Positions 18,376 through 26,857 of a stretch of 64,000 nucleotides of DNA are shown here, in pieces. The stretch's first letter is position 1, and every line of letters starts with the position of its first letter. The translations under genes were made by a program, and so were the position numbers. Location: assembly GCA_028280635.1 (NCBI GenBank), contig JANQLM010000104.1, forward strand, positions 88,182 to 152,181, in the 5' to 3' direction. The notes beneath the pieces were generated by a model. That model was given only the letters and a program-made list of their open reading frames with translations. It did no database searches and was not told the origin of the DNA. The stretch comes from Halieaceae bacterium. Lineage in GTDB: Bacteria > Pseudomonadota > Gammaproteobacteria > Pseudomonadales > Halieaceae.

Positions 18376-19092
18376 TTACCTGAATCTGAGAGTCTGTTGG
18401 CCCTGGACCAAGGTGCTTGCGCCTTGCTTGGCGGACACTACCCACTGTGTATTCAGCTTTTCGATGCCTGGAAACTCACTGAGCAGGGGCAGGTTCATCG
18501 CTGCAGCGGCATCCGGCTTGCTGCAGTGATACTGGTAGTTGGCCACAATGTCGGTGTGCTCATCATCGTGATGTTCCCCGTCATGGTGGTCCTTGTCATG
18601 ACGGTCTTCATCATGATGGTCTTCGCCGTGATGGTCGTCATCATGATGGTCTTCGCCGCGATGGTCGTCATCATGGTGGTCTTCGCCGTGATGGCCGCTG
18701 TCATGATGATCGCCTTCATCGCGATGTCCATCTGCGTCGTGATCCGCGTCGCCGTGCAGCTCAGGCAAACCGTTGATGCTGAGACCGCCGGCGCGCAACT
18801 GGCACCCAGCACCCGGTACAAGGAACAGGCCGGCCGGTTGCTCCAGCGTCCGGCGCGTGGCCGCCACGCTGGCGCGCTTCTCGGCACTGTTGGCCGGTCC
18901 TTCAAACCCCAGCAGGTTTACGGCTGGGGAGCTCAGCTTCACTTCAAGTGTTGAGCCCTCCAGCACGATCTGCAGCGTTGCGGCGCCGTGAACATGACTG
19001 TCCTGGCCGGCTCCATAATCGCCGAGCTCGTTAGCTACCGCTGCGCGGCTCGCTGCCAGTGAGAGCAGCAGGGCGGCCATCAGAAATTTCAT
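18376..19092 (-). CDS. DUF2796 His-rich periplasmic zinc-binding protein (ZrgA/PA4063-like)
   Basis: A 238-residue exported protein starting MKFLMAALLLSLAASRAAVA, a signal peptide. DUF2796 blocks are AHVHG-like SHVHGAATLQIVLEGSTLEVKLSSP, NLLGFEGPA and the C-terminal ANYQYHC. A central stretch of about 55 residues is a His/Asp/Glu tandem repeat with more than twenty His. Homologues bind several zinc ions in the periplasm and work with an FtsX-type ABC system. The start at 19092 is chosen because the signal peptide begins there; longer readings add 51 unrelated residues. It is first in the operon with zur. Confidence 0.9.
   Translation of the reverse strand: MKFLMAALLLSLAASRAAVANELGDYGAGQDSHVHGAATLQIVLEGSTLEVKLSSPAVNLLGFEGPANSAEKRASVAATRRTLEQPAGLFLVPGAGCQLRAGGLSINGLPELHGDADHDADGHRDEGDHHDSGHHGEDHHDDDHRGEDHHDDDHHGEDHHDEDRHDKDHHDGEHHDDEHTDIVANYQYHCSKPDAAAAMNLPLLSEFPGIEKLNTQWVVSAKQGASTLVQGQQTLRFR
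18565..18715. repeat. Tandem repeat encoding the His-rich loop
   Basis: A degenerate tandem repeat of about 30 bp (unit close to ATGATGGTCTTCGCCGTGAT on the plus strand) gives protein units such as HHDDDHHGED. Copies differ by a few bases, so length variation by slippage is possible. Confidence 0.75.
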
Positions 19093-19167
19093 AACAGGCC
19101 TTCCGGACGTCTTCCGCCGGTCGGTGTTGATAACAGGAACCAAAACGCGTTGCATATGTCTGACAAT

Positions 19168-19180
19168 GATATACTGTATC
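19168..19180. promoter_or_regulatory. Zur-like box upstream of the DUF2796-zur operon
   Basis: GATATACTGTATC sits within a longer near-perfect palindrome (AATGATATACTGTATCATT, 19165-19183). It is 76 bp upstream of the DUF2796 start and 30 bp before a plus-strand frame at 19210. Confidence 0.65.
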
Positions 19181-19209
19181 ATTTTAGCGTTCCACTCTAT
19201 TGAGCGCGT

Positions 19210-19521
19210 ATGAATAACAAGTGGCATTATGCACGTCCAGCTCATATAAGACCGCCCAGGTGGGCGGGGGTGCTGCGGCCCATGGTGTGCATCCTTGCGT
19301 TGCTGGCCACCTCACCCGCCATTGAAAAGGCGCAAGCCCATCACTGCGAACAGCCCGTTTGTGAGTGTTCAGCCTACGTGGGATCGGCGGCTTTGCCCTC
19401 ACTCGCGATAAGCCTGCCCGCGCTGCCCCGCGCGGCACAATCCTTCGGAAATCCACATACGCTCCGACTACGAAAGCTCTCTATCTGCATTCTCCGCTCA
19501 AGGGCGCCGCCCCGCTACTGA
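19210..19521 (+). CDS. Possible small exported protein or gene remnant
   Basis: A 103-codon frame divergent from the DUF2796 gene. A plausible signal peptide (VCILALLATSPAIEKAQAHH) is followed by a Cys/His cluster, HHCEQPVCEC, then Ser/Pro/Leu-rich sequence without family resemblance. The position just downstream of a Zur-like box supports zinc-linked expression; the loss of coding character after residue 70 suggests a truncated gene. I cannot name a family. Confidence 0.35.
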   Translation: MNNKWHYARPAHIRPPRWAGVLRPMVCILALLATSPAIEKAQAHHCEQPVCECSAYVGSAALPSLAISLPALPRAAQSFGNPHTLRLRKLSICILRSRAPPRY

Positions 19522-19693
19522 TTTTCCGGCGTAAACGCGAGGCATCGAGCCGCGCTAATTTCACCTGGAAACCATCAAGGTGCCCAGGCACTGCAGCAAT
19601 TCCACGGGATGCGCCGTTTCGGGCGCAATGATGACCAGCACCGGCCACAGGTGGCGCTAACACCGTGTGCCGGGACGCGAGCGGAGACCAGCA
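19522..19693. other. Gap before the ABC-2 operon
   Basis: No confident gene. A short minus-strand frame near 19569-19662 reads WPVLVIIAPETAHPVELLQC, which resembles real protein but lacks a start and is closed by stops on both sides; it could be a fragment of a decayed gene. The ribosome site of the next gene (GCGGAGACC) ends the gap. Confidence 0.3.
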
Positions 19694-20413
19694 ATGATTG
19701 AAGCGCGAAACCTGACCAAGCGGTTCGGCAACACGACGGCCCTCAACGATCTGTCCTTCACGGTACCGGCGAGGGAAACCTTCTGTTTTCTCGGCGCTAA
19801 CGGTGCAGGCAAAACCACCACCATTAACCTGTTCCTCGGCTTCCTGCCGCCGAGCGCCGGCAGCGCGCTGGTTTGCGGCAAGGACGTTGCGGAAGAACCG
19901 GAGGCGGCGAGGGCTCTGACGGCCTACATTCCCGAACAGGTGGCGCTGTATCCGGAGTTGACCGGATTCGAGAATCTCAAGTTCTTCGCCAGCCTGGGTG
20001 GAACCGACGTCAGCGAATCCGACCTGATCTCTGGGCTCGAGGCGGCTGGATTGCAGCAGGATGCCTTTCACCAGCGGGCGGTGACCTATTCCAAAGGCAT
20101 GCGGCAGAAGGTGGGCATTGCCATCGCGCTGGCCAAGCGCGCCCAGGTGTTGCTGCTGGACGAGCCGATGTCCGGCCTGGACCCGAAGGCCGCCAATGAC
20201 TTCTGCGAGCTGCTGCGCAATATGAATGCCCGGGACGTCGCCATCCTGATGGTGACCCACGACCTATTCCGGGCTCGGGAAGTCGGTCACCGACTGGGCA
20301 TTCTCAAAGCCGGGGAGTTGGTTGAGATTGTCCATGCTTCTTCGGTCAGCGCCAGCGAACTGGAGGAGATTTATCTGGCGCATATGCACGATGCCGCGGG
20401 GAAAGCAGCATGA
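19694..20413 (+). CDS. ABC-2 type transporter ATP-binding protein
   Basis: ATPase of 239 residues starting MIEARNLTKRFGNTTALNDL. Walker A is LGANGAGKTT, the signature YSKGMRQKVGIAIAL, Walker B VLLLDEPMSGLDPKA and switch MVTHDLFRA. It is of the NatA/NosF type. It overlaps the next permease gene by ATGA. With two DUF3526 permeases and a TonB receptor downstream it may act in export or periplasmic handling of a siderophore-like ligand (inference). Confidence 0.92.
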   Translation: MIEARNLTKRFGNTTALNDLSFTVPARETFCFLGANGAGKTTTINLFLGFLPPSAGSALVCGKDVAEEPEAARALTAYIPEQVALYPELTGFENLKFFASLGGTDVSESDLISGLEAAGLQQDAFHQRAVTYSKGMRQKVGIAIALAKRAQVLLLDEPMSGLDPKAANDFCELLRNMNARDVAILMVTHDLFRAREVGHRLGILKAGELVEIVHASSVSASELEEIYLAHMHDAAGKAA

Positions 20414-21834
20414 TCGCTCGGCAGATTGCGGGCAAGGACCTGCAGCTTGTTTTCCGGAATCGGCGTGTCATGGCGGTGTTCGTCGCCGTGGTGTTGGTCA
20501 TGCTGGGCGCTGTGCTGATCGGAGCGGAGCGCACCGCCAGCTTCGACCGCGAACGAGGCAGCGCGCTGGCGGCCGACCGCGAGGTGTGGCTGGGGCAGGG
20601 TGCCAGGAATCCGCACTCCGCGGCCCATTTCTCTCGCTACGCCTTCAAGCCTTTGCCTGCGCTGGCGAGCTTCGATCCCGGCACGGTCGACTACGCCGGC
20701 CTCGCCGTGTGGATGGAAGCGCACCGGCGTAACCCCGCGACCTTCCGTTATGCGGAGTCGGCCGGGGCCTCTTCAACTTTCGAGAGCCTGAGTCCGGCCT
20801 GGGTGCTGCAGGCGCTGGTGCCGTTGTTGATCGCGCTTGCGCTGTTCCCCAGCTACGCCGGGGAGCGGGAAGACGGCACCCTGCGACAGTTGCTGGGGAC
20901 CGGTGTCACAGCCGGTGCCGTGTTTGCCGGCAAGCTGCTGGCTGCACTGCGTTTGCTGCTGTTGATCCTGTTGCCACTGGTCGCCCTCTCGGTGCTGGCA
21001 GTGATGGCTACGGATGTCGACACCCATCAGCCGGACCCGTTGTTGCGAACGCTCTGCCTGGTGGCGGTCTACGGTCTTTACCTGCTGTCGTTCTGCCTGG
21101 TGGCGATTGGTGTCTCGGCCCTCAGCCCGCATCGGCGCAGTGCGGCGATTGCGCTGTTCGCCTTCTGGTTTGTGTTCGTGGTGCTGGTACCGCGACTGGC
21201 CGGTGACCTGGCGCTGGCCCGCACCCCTCAGCCCGACGCCACGGAGATTGCCAATTCCCTGGGGGAAATCGGTATGGCTTTCTGGGACAGCGAAGAGCTG
21301 CGAGAGTCCGCTCGGCAGCGGGCAATGGATGAGTATGGTGTTGCCACAGTAGAGGATCTGCCCATCGACTACGCGGCATACGAGCTTCAATTCAGCGAAG
21401 AGTACGCCGACCCGCTGTACGCCAAGGTCTACCGTGAGCTGAACGGGGTGCACGCGGCACAGGAGCGGACCCTGTCCACGCTCTCGATCATCTCTCCGAC
21501 CCTGGCGGTGGCGCGGCTGTCCGCCGGCCTGGCCGGAACTGATCGCGCGCATCATTTGGCCTTTACCGAAGAGGCCGAACTGCACCGGCAGGAGATCATC
21601 AAACAGATGAATGATGACATGATGCTCAACGCCGGAGACGCAGGCTACAGCTACCAGAGTGACCCTGCATTCTGGGAGGAGATCGCCGATTTCCACGGCT
21701 CCCTGCCACCGCTGTCGCGTTTTGCCGGCCGCTACCTCTGGGATGTGATCGCACTGCTAGCCTGGCTGGGCGCCGCTTTCCTGTTTGCCAGAACCGCAGT
21801 CGCCCGGGCGGGCGACATGGAGCGTGTACGATGA
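20410..21834 (+). CDS. ABC-2 permease with DUF3526-type architecture, subunit 1
   Basis: A 474-residue membrane protein. One helix near residues 18-37 is followed by a periplasmic segment (40-125), four to five helices (about 128-280), a second large periplasmic loop (280-440) and a last helix near 445-465. NRRVMAVFVAVVLVMLGAVL and EREDGTLRQLLGTG are typical of ABC-2 permeases. It overlaps both neighbours by ATGA, indicating translational coupling. The substrate is unknown. Confidence 0.87.
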   Translation: MIARQIAGKDLQLVFRNRRVMAVFVAVVLVMLGAVLIGAERTASFDRERGSALAADREVWLGQGARNPHSAAHFSRYAFKPLPALASFDPGTVDYAGLAVWMEAHRRNPATFRYAESAGASSTFESLSPAWVLQALVPLLIALALFPSYAGEREDGTLRQLLGTGVTAGAVFAGKLLAALRLLLLILLPLVALSVLAVMATDVDTHQPDPLLRTLCLVAVYGLYLLSFCLVAIGVSALSPHRRSAAIALFAFWFVFVVLVPRLAGDLALARTPQPDATEIANSLGEIGMAFWDSEELRESARQRAMDEYGVATVEDLPIDYAAYELQFSEEYADPLYAKVYRELNGVHAAQERTLSTLSIISPTLAVARLSAGLAGTDRAHHLAFTEEAELHRQEIIKQMNDDMMLNAGDAGYSYQSDPAFWEEIADFHGSLPPLSRFAGRYLWDVIALLAWLGAAFLFARTAVARAGDMERVR

Positions 21835-23210
21835 CCACTATCCTGATGAAGCTGGAATGGTTGCGGCTGCGCCGTTCCCTGGCCAGTCGCCTGGTATTCG
21901 CCGTTGCCCTGCTGTCCTCGCTTTATGCCGTCTGGTCCGGACTGCATTGGAAGCAGGCCTACCTTGCGGGGCAGGCACTTCACGAGACGCAGATTGAGGA
22001 ACGCATGCAGGGCTGGCGTACTGCCCTGGCCGACATAGAGAGTGGCAAAGCCGAGTCGACACCCTACGACGCCAGGCCCATGGACGTGCGGCAGGCGGCG
22101 AGCCATGAGCCCGGCGAGCTTACTCATCTGGCGATAGGGTATCGCGACATCATGCCGTCGCGCCTGACCCTCGGCGCCTGGCGCAACGAGATTTCCATGG
22201 TCGAGCGCTATGAGTTCGATAATCCGTTGATCCTTTCGCTGGGGCGTTTTGATTTCGCGTTCTTCCTGATCGTGGTACTGCCGGTGCTGATGATCGCGCT
22301 GTCATTCGACGTGGTCGCCTCGGACCTGACCAGCGGTCGCGCGCGCCTGGTGTTGTCCAACGCCGTCAGTTTGCGGCAGGTGATTTATGCGCGCCTGCTG
22401 CTGCGTAATGGTTTGCTGTGTGGCCTGGTACTGCTGGTGCTGCTGGTTGGTTTCCTGTTTGCGGAGGCGGCCGCGTCCGAGTATTTGCTGTGGACCGGCG
22501 TCTGTATGTCATACATGGTCTTCTGGTTCGCGCTGATCTTCTGCCTGGTGGCGGCCTCGCGGCAGGCCGAAGCCGTGGCCGCGCGCCTGTTGGCTTGCTG
22601 GCTGGTACTGATCTTTGCCATTCCCGCAGTGGTGGATTCCGCCGTGCAGGCGCTTAACCCGCCGCCTTCAAAGCTGGCGCACCTGTCCGTGGCACGGATC
22701 GCGGAGGCGGAAGCCGCGCGCCAGACTGCGGCACTGACCGAGGGTTTCCTGGCAGATCATCCGGACCTGTCGGTGGGCGATGAGGAGGTGCCGGGGTACT
22801 ACCGGGGCACCTTCCTGGCCAACGAGCGGGTGCGCGAGTACACGGCGCCCACGGTGGCTGACTTTCGGGCAGCCGCAGAGGCGCGCGAGGCGGGATTGTC
22901 GGCCCTGCAGTATCTCTCGCCGGCGTTGCTGGCCCAGCGGGCTCTGTACCGGCTGGCGCAGGCAGATGCCGCCGCCAGTCGCCACTTTCTGGACAGTGCC
23001 GGCACCAGGCTCGCGGAGATCAGTGAGCTCGTTGGCCCGGCGGTGATCTCACGTAATCGCATCTCACTGCAGGAGTACGACCAGATAACACCGTTTGATC
23101 CGGAGACATTGCCGGTCGGAGCCGGCGCAGTCACGGGTATGGCCTATCTGCTGGCGCTGTCCCTGCTCCTTGCCTTGGCGTCACTCCGCGCGGGGCGCAA
23201 TTCTATCTAG
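21831..23210 (+). CDS. ABC-2 permease, DUF3526 family, subunit 2
   Basis: A 459-residue paralogue of the preceding permease with the same layout: an N-terminal helix (SRLVFAVALLSSLYAVWSG), a periplasmic loop containing RDIMPSRLTLGAWRNEISM, a central helical bundle (about 135-275), a long loop, and a C-terminal helix. The two probably form a heterodimer served by the ATPase at 19694. A strong bidirectional terminator follows. Confidence 0.87.
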   Translation: MTTILMKLEWLRLRRSLASRLVFAVALLSSLYAVWSGLHWKQAYLAGQALHETQIEERMQGWRTALADIESGKAESTPYDARPMDVRQAASHEPGELTHLAIGYRDIMPSRLTLGAWRNEISMVERYEFDNPLILSLGRFDFAFFLIVVLPVLMIALSFDVVASDLTSGRARLVLSNAVSLRQVIYARLLLRNGLLCGLVLLVLLVGFLFAEAAASEYLLWTGVCMSYMVFWFALIFCLVAASRQAEAVAARLLACWLVLIFAIPAVVDSAVQALNPPPSKLAHLSVARIAEAEAARQTAALTEGFLADHPDLSVGDEEVPGYYRGTFLANERVREYTAPTVADFRAAAEAREAGLSALQYLSPALLAQRALYRLAQADAAASRHFLDSAGTRLAEISELVGPAVISRNRISLQEYDQITPFDPETLPVGAGAVTGMAYLLALSLLLALASLRAGRNSI

Positions 23211-23228
23211 CGCCATAAAAGACAGTGG

Positions 23229-23271
23229 TTTTTCGCCTGGCCCGACGATGTCAAGCGGCCAGGTGAAAAAA
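23229..23271. terminator. Rho-independent terminator, bidirectional type
   Basis: An inverted repeat with arms TTTTTCGCCTGGCC (23229-23242) and GGCCAGGTGAAAAA (from 23257) flanked by A and T runs on both sides. It closes the ABC operon. Confidence 0.75.
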
Positions 23272-23360
23272 CACCCCGTGGTTTAGCCAGTCGTAATCCC
23301 CTACTTGCGCAGTGGTGAGCCTGCTATATGCTCAGTTGCAGGGAACTACAGCACCACAAC

Positions 23361-23379
23361 GATAACGATAAGCAATGTA
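23361..23379. promoter_or_regulatory. Possible Fur-like site before the TonB receptor
   Basis: GATAACGATAAGCAATGTA matches the 19-bp Fur consensus at about 13 positions and lies 13 bp upstream of the receptor start. The position overlaps where a promoter or leader would be; the match is weak. Confidence 0.3.
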
Positions 23380-23391
23380 AGGGGTTGTCTG

Positions 23392-25854
23392 ATGTATCAC
23401 CCGAAGCCCACAAAGCGCGCCCTCGCCCTGGCGTTCGCCTGCACCTCTCTGCCCACTGTGCCCACCTCCATCAACGCCGAAGAATTGCGGGTGCTGGAGG
23501 AGGTATTTGTGACCGCCCGGCGCCGCCAGGAGAGCCTGCAGGAAACCCCGGTGGCGGTCACCGCGCTCAGTTCCGGTGCCCTGCGTGATGCCGGTATTCG
23601 CAACCTGAGACAGCTCAACGAGATCGCCCCCAATATTGACGTGCACGCCGCCAACGGCACTGCGCCGCTGGCCAACATCTACATCCGCGGCGTCGGCCAG
23701 CGCAACACCGAGGTCAACATCGACTCCGGGGTGGGCATCTATATCGACGAGGTCTACATCGGCCGTCCGGATGGCGCGCTGCTGGACCTGGTGGATATCG
23801 AATCGGTGCAGGTACTGCGCGGCCCCCAGGGCACACTGTTCGGCAAGAACACCACGGGTGGAGCGCTGGTGTTTACCACTAACCGGCCGACTGAATCGGT
23901 TGAGGGCATGATTGAAACGCGGGTCGGCAACTACGACCGCCTGGACGTGGCGGGCGTGCTGAATGTGCCGATTACCGATACCTTCTGGTCGCGCTTCTCG
24001 CTGTCTACGGTGAGCAGAGACGGTTTCGTCGACAACAAGTTCCTCGACGACGACTTCATGGACGAGGATCGCATCAACGCCATCGCCCAGTTTCGCTGGC
24101 TGGCGACGGACAACCTGACCCTGGACCTGAATCTCAATTACACCGATACCGAGCAGACCACCCGGCCGCAGAAGTGTGTGTTGGTGCCGGATGTGCAGGG
24201 CTGGCAGGCGGCGCTGTTTGATATTACCGGTGTTATCCCCTCGACCGGTCGCACCCTCAATGACTTCTGCCAGGACAATATCGATGCAGGCAATGCCAAC
24301 GAGGTGATCTCTGATCTGGACGGCACCTACGAGGCCGAAACCGAGATGGCCTCGCTCACCGCTGAATGGGAAGTCACCGATAACCTGACGATCAAGAGCA
24401 TCACCGCCTACCGCAATACCCTGGCAGGCCAGGACGATGACCTTGACCATACTGCGCTGCAGTGGCTGCACCGCACCCAGTTCACCCACCCGGCAGGCAA
24501 CAAGCGGGATACCGACCAGTTCAGCCAGGAGTTCCAGCTCACCGGCACCGCCTCAGATGATCGCCTGACCTACGTGGCCGGTGTGTTCTATTTTAGTGAA
24601 GAAACTGACGGCCAGCAGCAGACGGCCCTGTTGGGCCCCTACGATCCCGCCATTGGCGGCCTGTTTTCCCTGAACGCGCAATCCGATGCCCGGGAAACCG
24701 ACAATGAGGCCTGGGCTGTCTTCGCCCAGCTTGAATGGGCCTGGACCGACAAGTGGCGCTCGACCCTGGGGGTTCGCTACACGGACGAAGAGCGCGAACT
24801 GACCCGCACTATCCTGACACCGGCGGCATCGACTCTCGATGCCAATGGTGGCCAGGTGACAGAGCTGTTTAACGGCGTCTACTCGGTGGACCGCAGCGTG
24901 TTCGAGTACAACCCCAACTTCGACTTTGAGTTCAGCGACGTGGACACCGGCAAGACCACCGACGACGACACCACCTTCATGGGCAGCATCCAGTACCTGC
25001 TGGACCCGGGTGACTGGATCGACACCGGTTCGGTGTACCTGACCTACAGCGAGGGCTTCCTGTCCGGCGGCCTGTCCGAGGCGCCCACCGGCGAGTTGGA
25101 GACCTTCAAACCGGAAGAGGTGGAGAACTGGGAGCTGGGTATCAAGCTGGACCTGTTTGATCGTCAACTCCGCGTCAATGCGGCGGCGTTCCACTCCGAC
25201 TACAAGAACCGCCAGCTCACCACCGTGGTGGTGAACCCGGAGCTGTTGAGCCCGGCGCCGGCTACCCTGAACGCGGCTGAGTCCACCATCATGGGCCTGG
25301 AGCTGGAAACCGTCTGGATTCCCTCACCCAACTGGATGGTGACCTTCAACGCCAGCTGGAACGACGGCGACGTGGATGAGTTCGACGACGTCCTGCTGAC
25401 AGTGGGCGACCCCGGCCAGCCCGTCGATGAGGGCTGTGAGCGCTTTGACCTGACCCTGCTGCAGATTGATTCCTGTCCCAACGACCGCTCCGGCGAAAAC
25501 CTGCCGCGGCTGCCGGAGGCGACGTACTTCCTCGCCATCCAGTACACCTGGGATTCGCCCATCGGCCTGGTGATGCCGCGCATCCAGACCAGCCTCAAGG
25601 AAGACGTGGAGTACTGTTTTGACGCCTCCAGCTGCGCCAGCGGCCTGTGGCTGGAAGACGAGCAGTTCGACCTGTCGGCCCGCATCAACTGGGTATCCAA
25701 GGACGGCAAGTGGAGCGGGGCCCTGTACGGCACCAACCTGACCGATGAGGACTACATCGTCGGCGGCACCGCCATTGTCGACTCCGCCGGTATTGGCGGA
25801 TTCAACGCCGCCAACCCGCTGATGTATGGGGCGGAGCTGCGCTACGAATTCTGA
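23392..25854 (+). CDS. TonB-dependent receptor
   Basis: An outer-membrane receptor of 820 residues. Signal peptide RALALAFACTSLPTVPTSINA; TonB-box-like EEVFVTARRRQESLQETPVAV; plug domain with NIYIRGVGQRN and VEVLRGPQGTLFGKN-type block (VQVLRGPQGTLFGKNTTGG); then a long barrel ending in a terminal aromatic (LRYEF). The start ATG at 23392 begins the signal peptide; an upstream start adds 29 unlikely residues. The family motif is that of the large Halieaceae/sphingomonad receptor group; ligand unknown. It lies after the ABC-2 operon. Confidence 0.93.
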   Translation: MYHPKPTKRALALAFACTSLPTVPTSINAEELRVLEEVFVTARRRQESLQETPVAVTALSSGALRDAGIRNLRQLNEIAPNIDVHAANGTAPLANIYIRGVGQRNTEVNIDSGVGIYIDEVYIGRPDGALLDLVDIESVQVLRGPQGTLFGKNTTGGALVFTTNRPTESVEGMIETRVGNYDRLDVAGVLNVPITDTFWSRFSLSTVSRDGFVDNKFLDDDFMDEDRINAIAQFRWLATDNLTLDLNLNYTDTEQTTRPQKCVLVPDVQGWQAALFDITGVIPSTGRTLNDFCQDNIDAGNANEVISDLDGTYEAETEMASLTAEWEVTDNLTIKSITAYRNTLAGQDDDLDHTALQWLHRTQFTHPAGNKRDTDQFSQEFQLTGTASDDRLTYVAGVFYFSEETDGQQQTALLGPYDPAIGGLFSLNAQSDARETDNEAWAVFAQLEWAWTDKWRSTLGVRYTDEERELTRTILTPAASTLDANGGQVTELFNGVYSVDRSVFEYNPNFDFEFSDVDTGKTTDDDTTFMGSIQYLLDPGDWIDTGSVYLTYSEGFLSGGLSEAPTGELETFKPEEVENWELGIKLDLFDRQLRVNAAAFHSDYKNRQLTTVVVNPELLSPAPATLNAAESTIMGLELETVWIPSPNWMVTFNASWNDGDVDEFDDVLLTVGDPGQPVDEGCERFDLTLLQIDSCPNDRSGENLPRLPEATYFLAIQYTWDSPIGLVMPRIQTSLKEDVEYCFDASSCASGLWLEDEQFDLSARINWVSKDGKWSGALYGTNLTDEDYIVGGTAIVDSAGIGGFNAANPLMYGAELRYEF

Positions 25855-25918
25855 CCGGCGCCTGGATTAGCGCCTTTCACCCTTGCGGCACTACACTGCC
25901 TGTCCAGGAGGGTGCCTC

Positions 25919-26857
25919 ATGTCGAAACCCCTGGTCATCAGTCTCGGTGGCAATGCTTTCGCCCGCGAGGGTGAGGACTTCACCATGTCGGGCCAGTTCA
26001 GTTTTGCCGCGGCGGCCCTGGCGCCACTGGCGGCGATTGTCGATAGCGACACGCAGCTGCTGATTACCCACGGCAATGGCCCGCAGGTCGGGTATATCCT
26101 GACCCGGGTGGAAGAGGCCCTCGGCAAGGCCTACCGGCTGCCGCTGGAAGTCTGCGTGGCGGAATCCGAGGGGGAGATCGGTTACGTCTTACAGCAAACC
26201 GTGCACAACCTCACCGGCGGCCGCCGGCCGGTTGCAACGGTGCTCACCCAGGTGCGGGTGGATAGCGAGGACCCGGGGTTTTCCAATCCCTGCAAACCGG
26301 TAGGCCCCTGGTTTGACGCAGAACAGGCGGCCTTGCTGGCGACTGCGGGATTGCCGCTCGTCTATGACGACAGCGGGCGCGGTCGCCGGGTGGTGGCGTC
26401 GCCGCGGCCGCTGCAGGTGATTGAGGCGGACGTTGTGCGGGCCATGCTGGAACTGGGCATTGTGGTGGTGGCCGCCGGTGGCGGCGGAATCCCGGTGGTG
26501 GAGACTGAAGGCAAGCTCAGCGGCGTGGAGGCGGTGGTCGACAAGGACCTGGCGACAGCGCTACTGGCCACCGAGCTGGACGCGGATGGTTTGGTGCTGG
26601 TCACCGGGGTGGCGGGTGTATACAAGGATTTTGGTCGGCCATCACAGCGACTGTTGCGCGACACTGGGCCCGCGGAACTGGAGGCGCTGGCCGCTGCAGG
26701 CCATTTCCCGGCGGGCAGCATGGGCCCCAAGGTAGCTGCTGCCATCCAGTATGTACGCAGCACGGGCAGGCGGGCGGTCATCTGCCAGCCAGAGGATCTC
26801 GCGCCCGCCCTGCGCGGCGCTGCCGGCACCCTCGTTGAGGCGGAGGGCGATGTTTAA
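25919..26857 (+). CDS. arcC: Carbamate kinase
   Basis: Amino-acid-kinase-fold enzyme of 312 residues interconverting carbamoyl phosphate plus ADP with carbamate plus ATP. Motifs: VISLGGNAFAREGE, THGNGPQVG, VVAAGGGGIPVV, VDKDLATALLATELDADGLVLVTGV (family block) and FPAGSMGPKVAAAI. The ATG at 25919 follows GGAGG with good spacing. No arginine deiminase or ornithine carbamoyltransferase gene is nearby; instead the next gene is a cyclic-2,3-diphosphoglycerate-synthetase-like protein overlapping by 8 bp. Confidence 0.92.
   Translation: MSKPLVISLGGNAFAREGEDFTMSGQFSFAAAALAPLAAIVDSDTQLLITHGNGPQVGYILTRVEEALGKAYRLPLEVCVAESEGEIGYVLQQTVHNLTGGRRPVATVLTQVRVDSEDPGFSNPCKPVGPWFDAEQAALLATAGLPLVYDDSGRGRRVVASPRPLQVIEADVVRAMLELGIVVVAAGGGGIPVVETEGKLSGVEAVVDKDLATALLATELDADGLVLVTGVAGVYKDFGRPSQRLLRDTGPAELEALAAAGHFPAGSMGPKVAAAIQYVRSTGRRAVICQPEDLAPALRGAAGTLVEAEGDV

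Noticed and set aside
18565..18715. CRISPR-like appearance of the repeated sequence
   Set aside because: Units are adjacent without spacers and encode an in-frame His-rich protein segment.
23332..24489. A 385-codon open frame on the minus strand
   Set aside because: It lies opposite the TonB receptor gene, is rich in His, Val, Gly and Arg, and has no family features; it is a shadow frame of a GC-rich gene.
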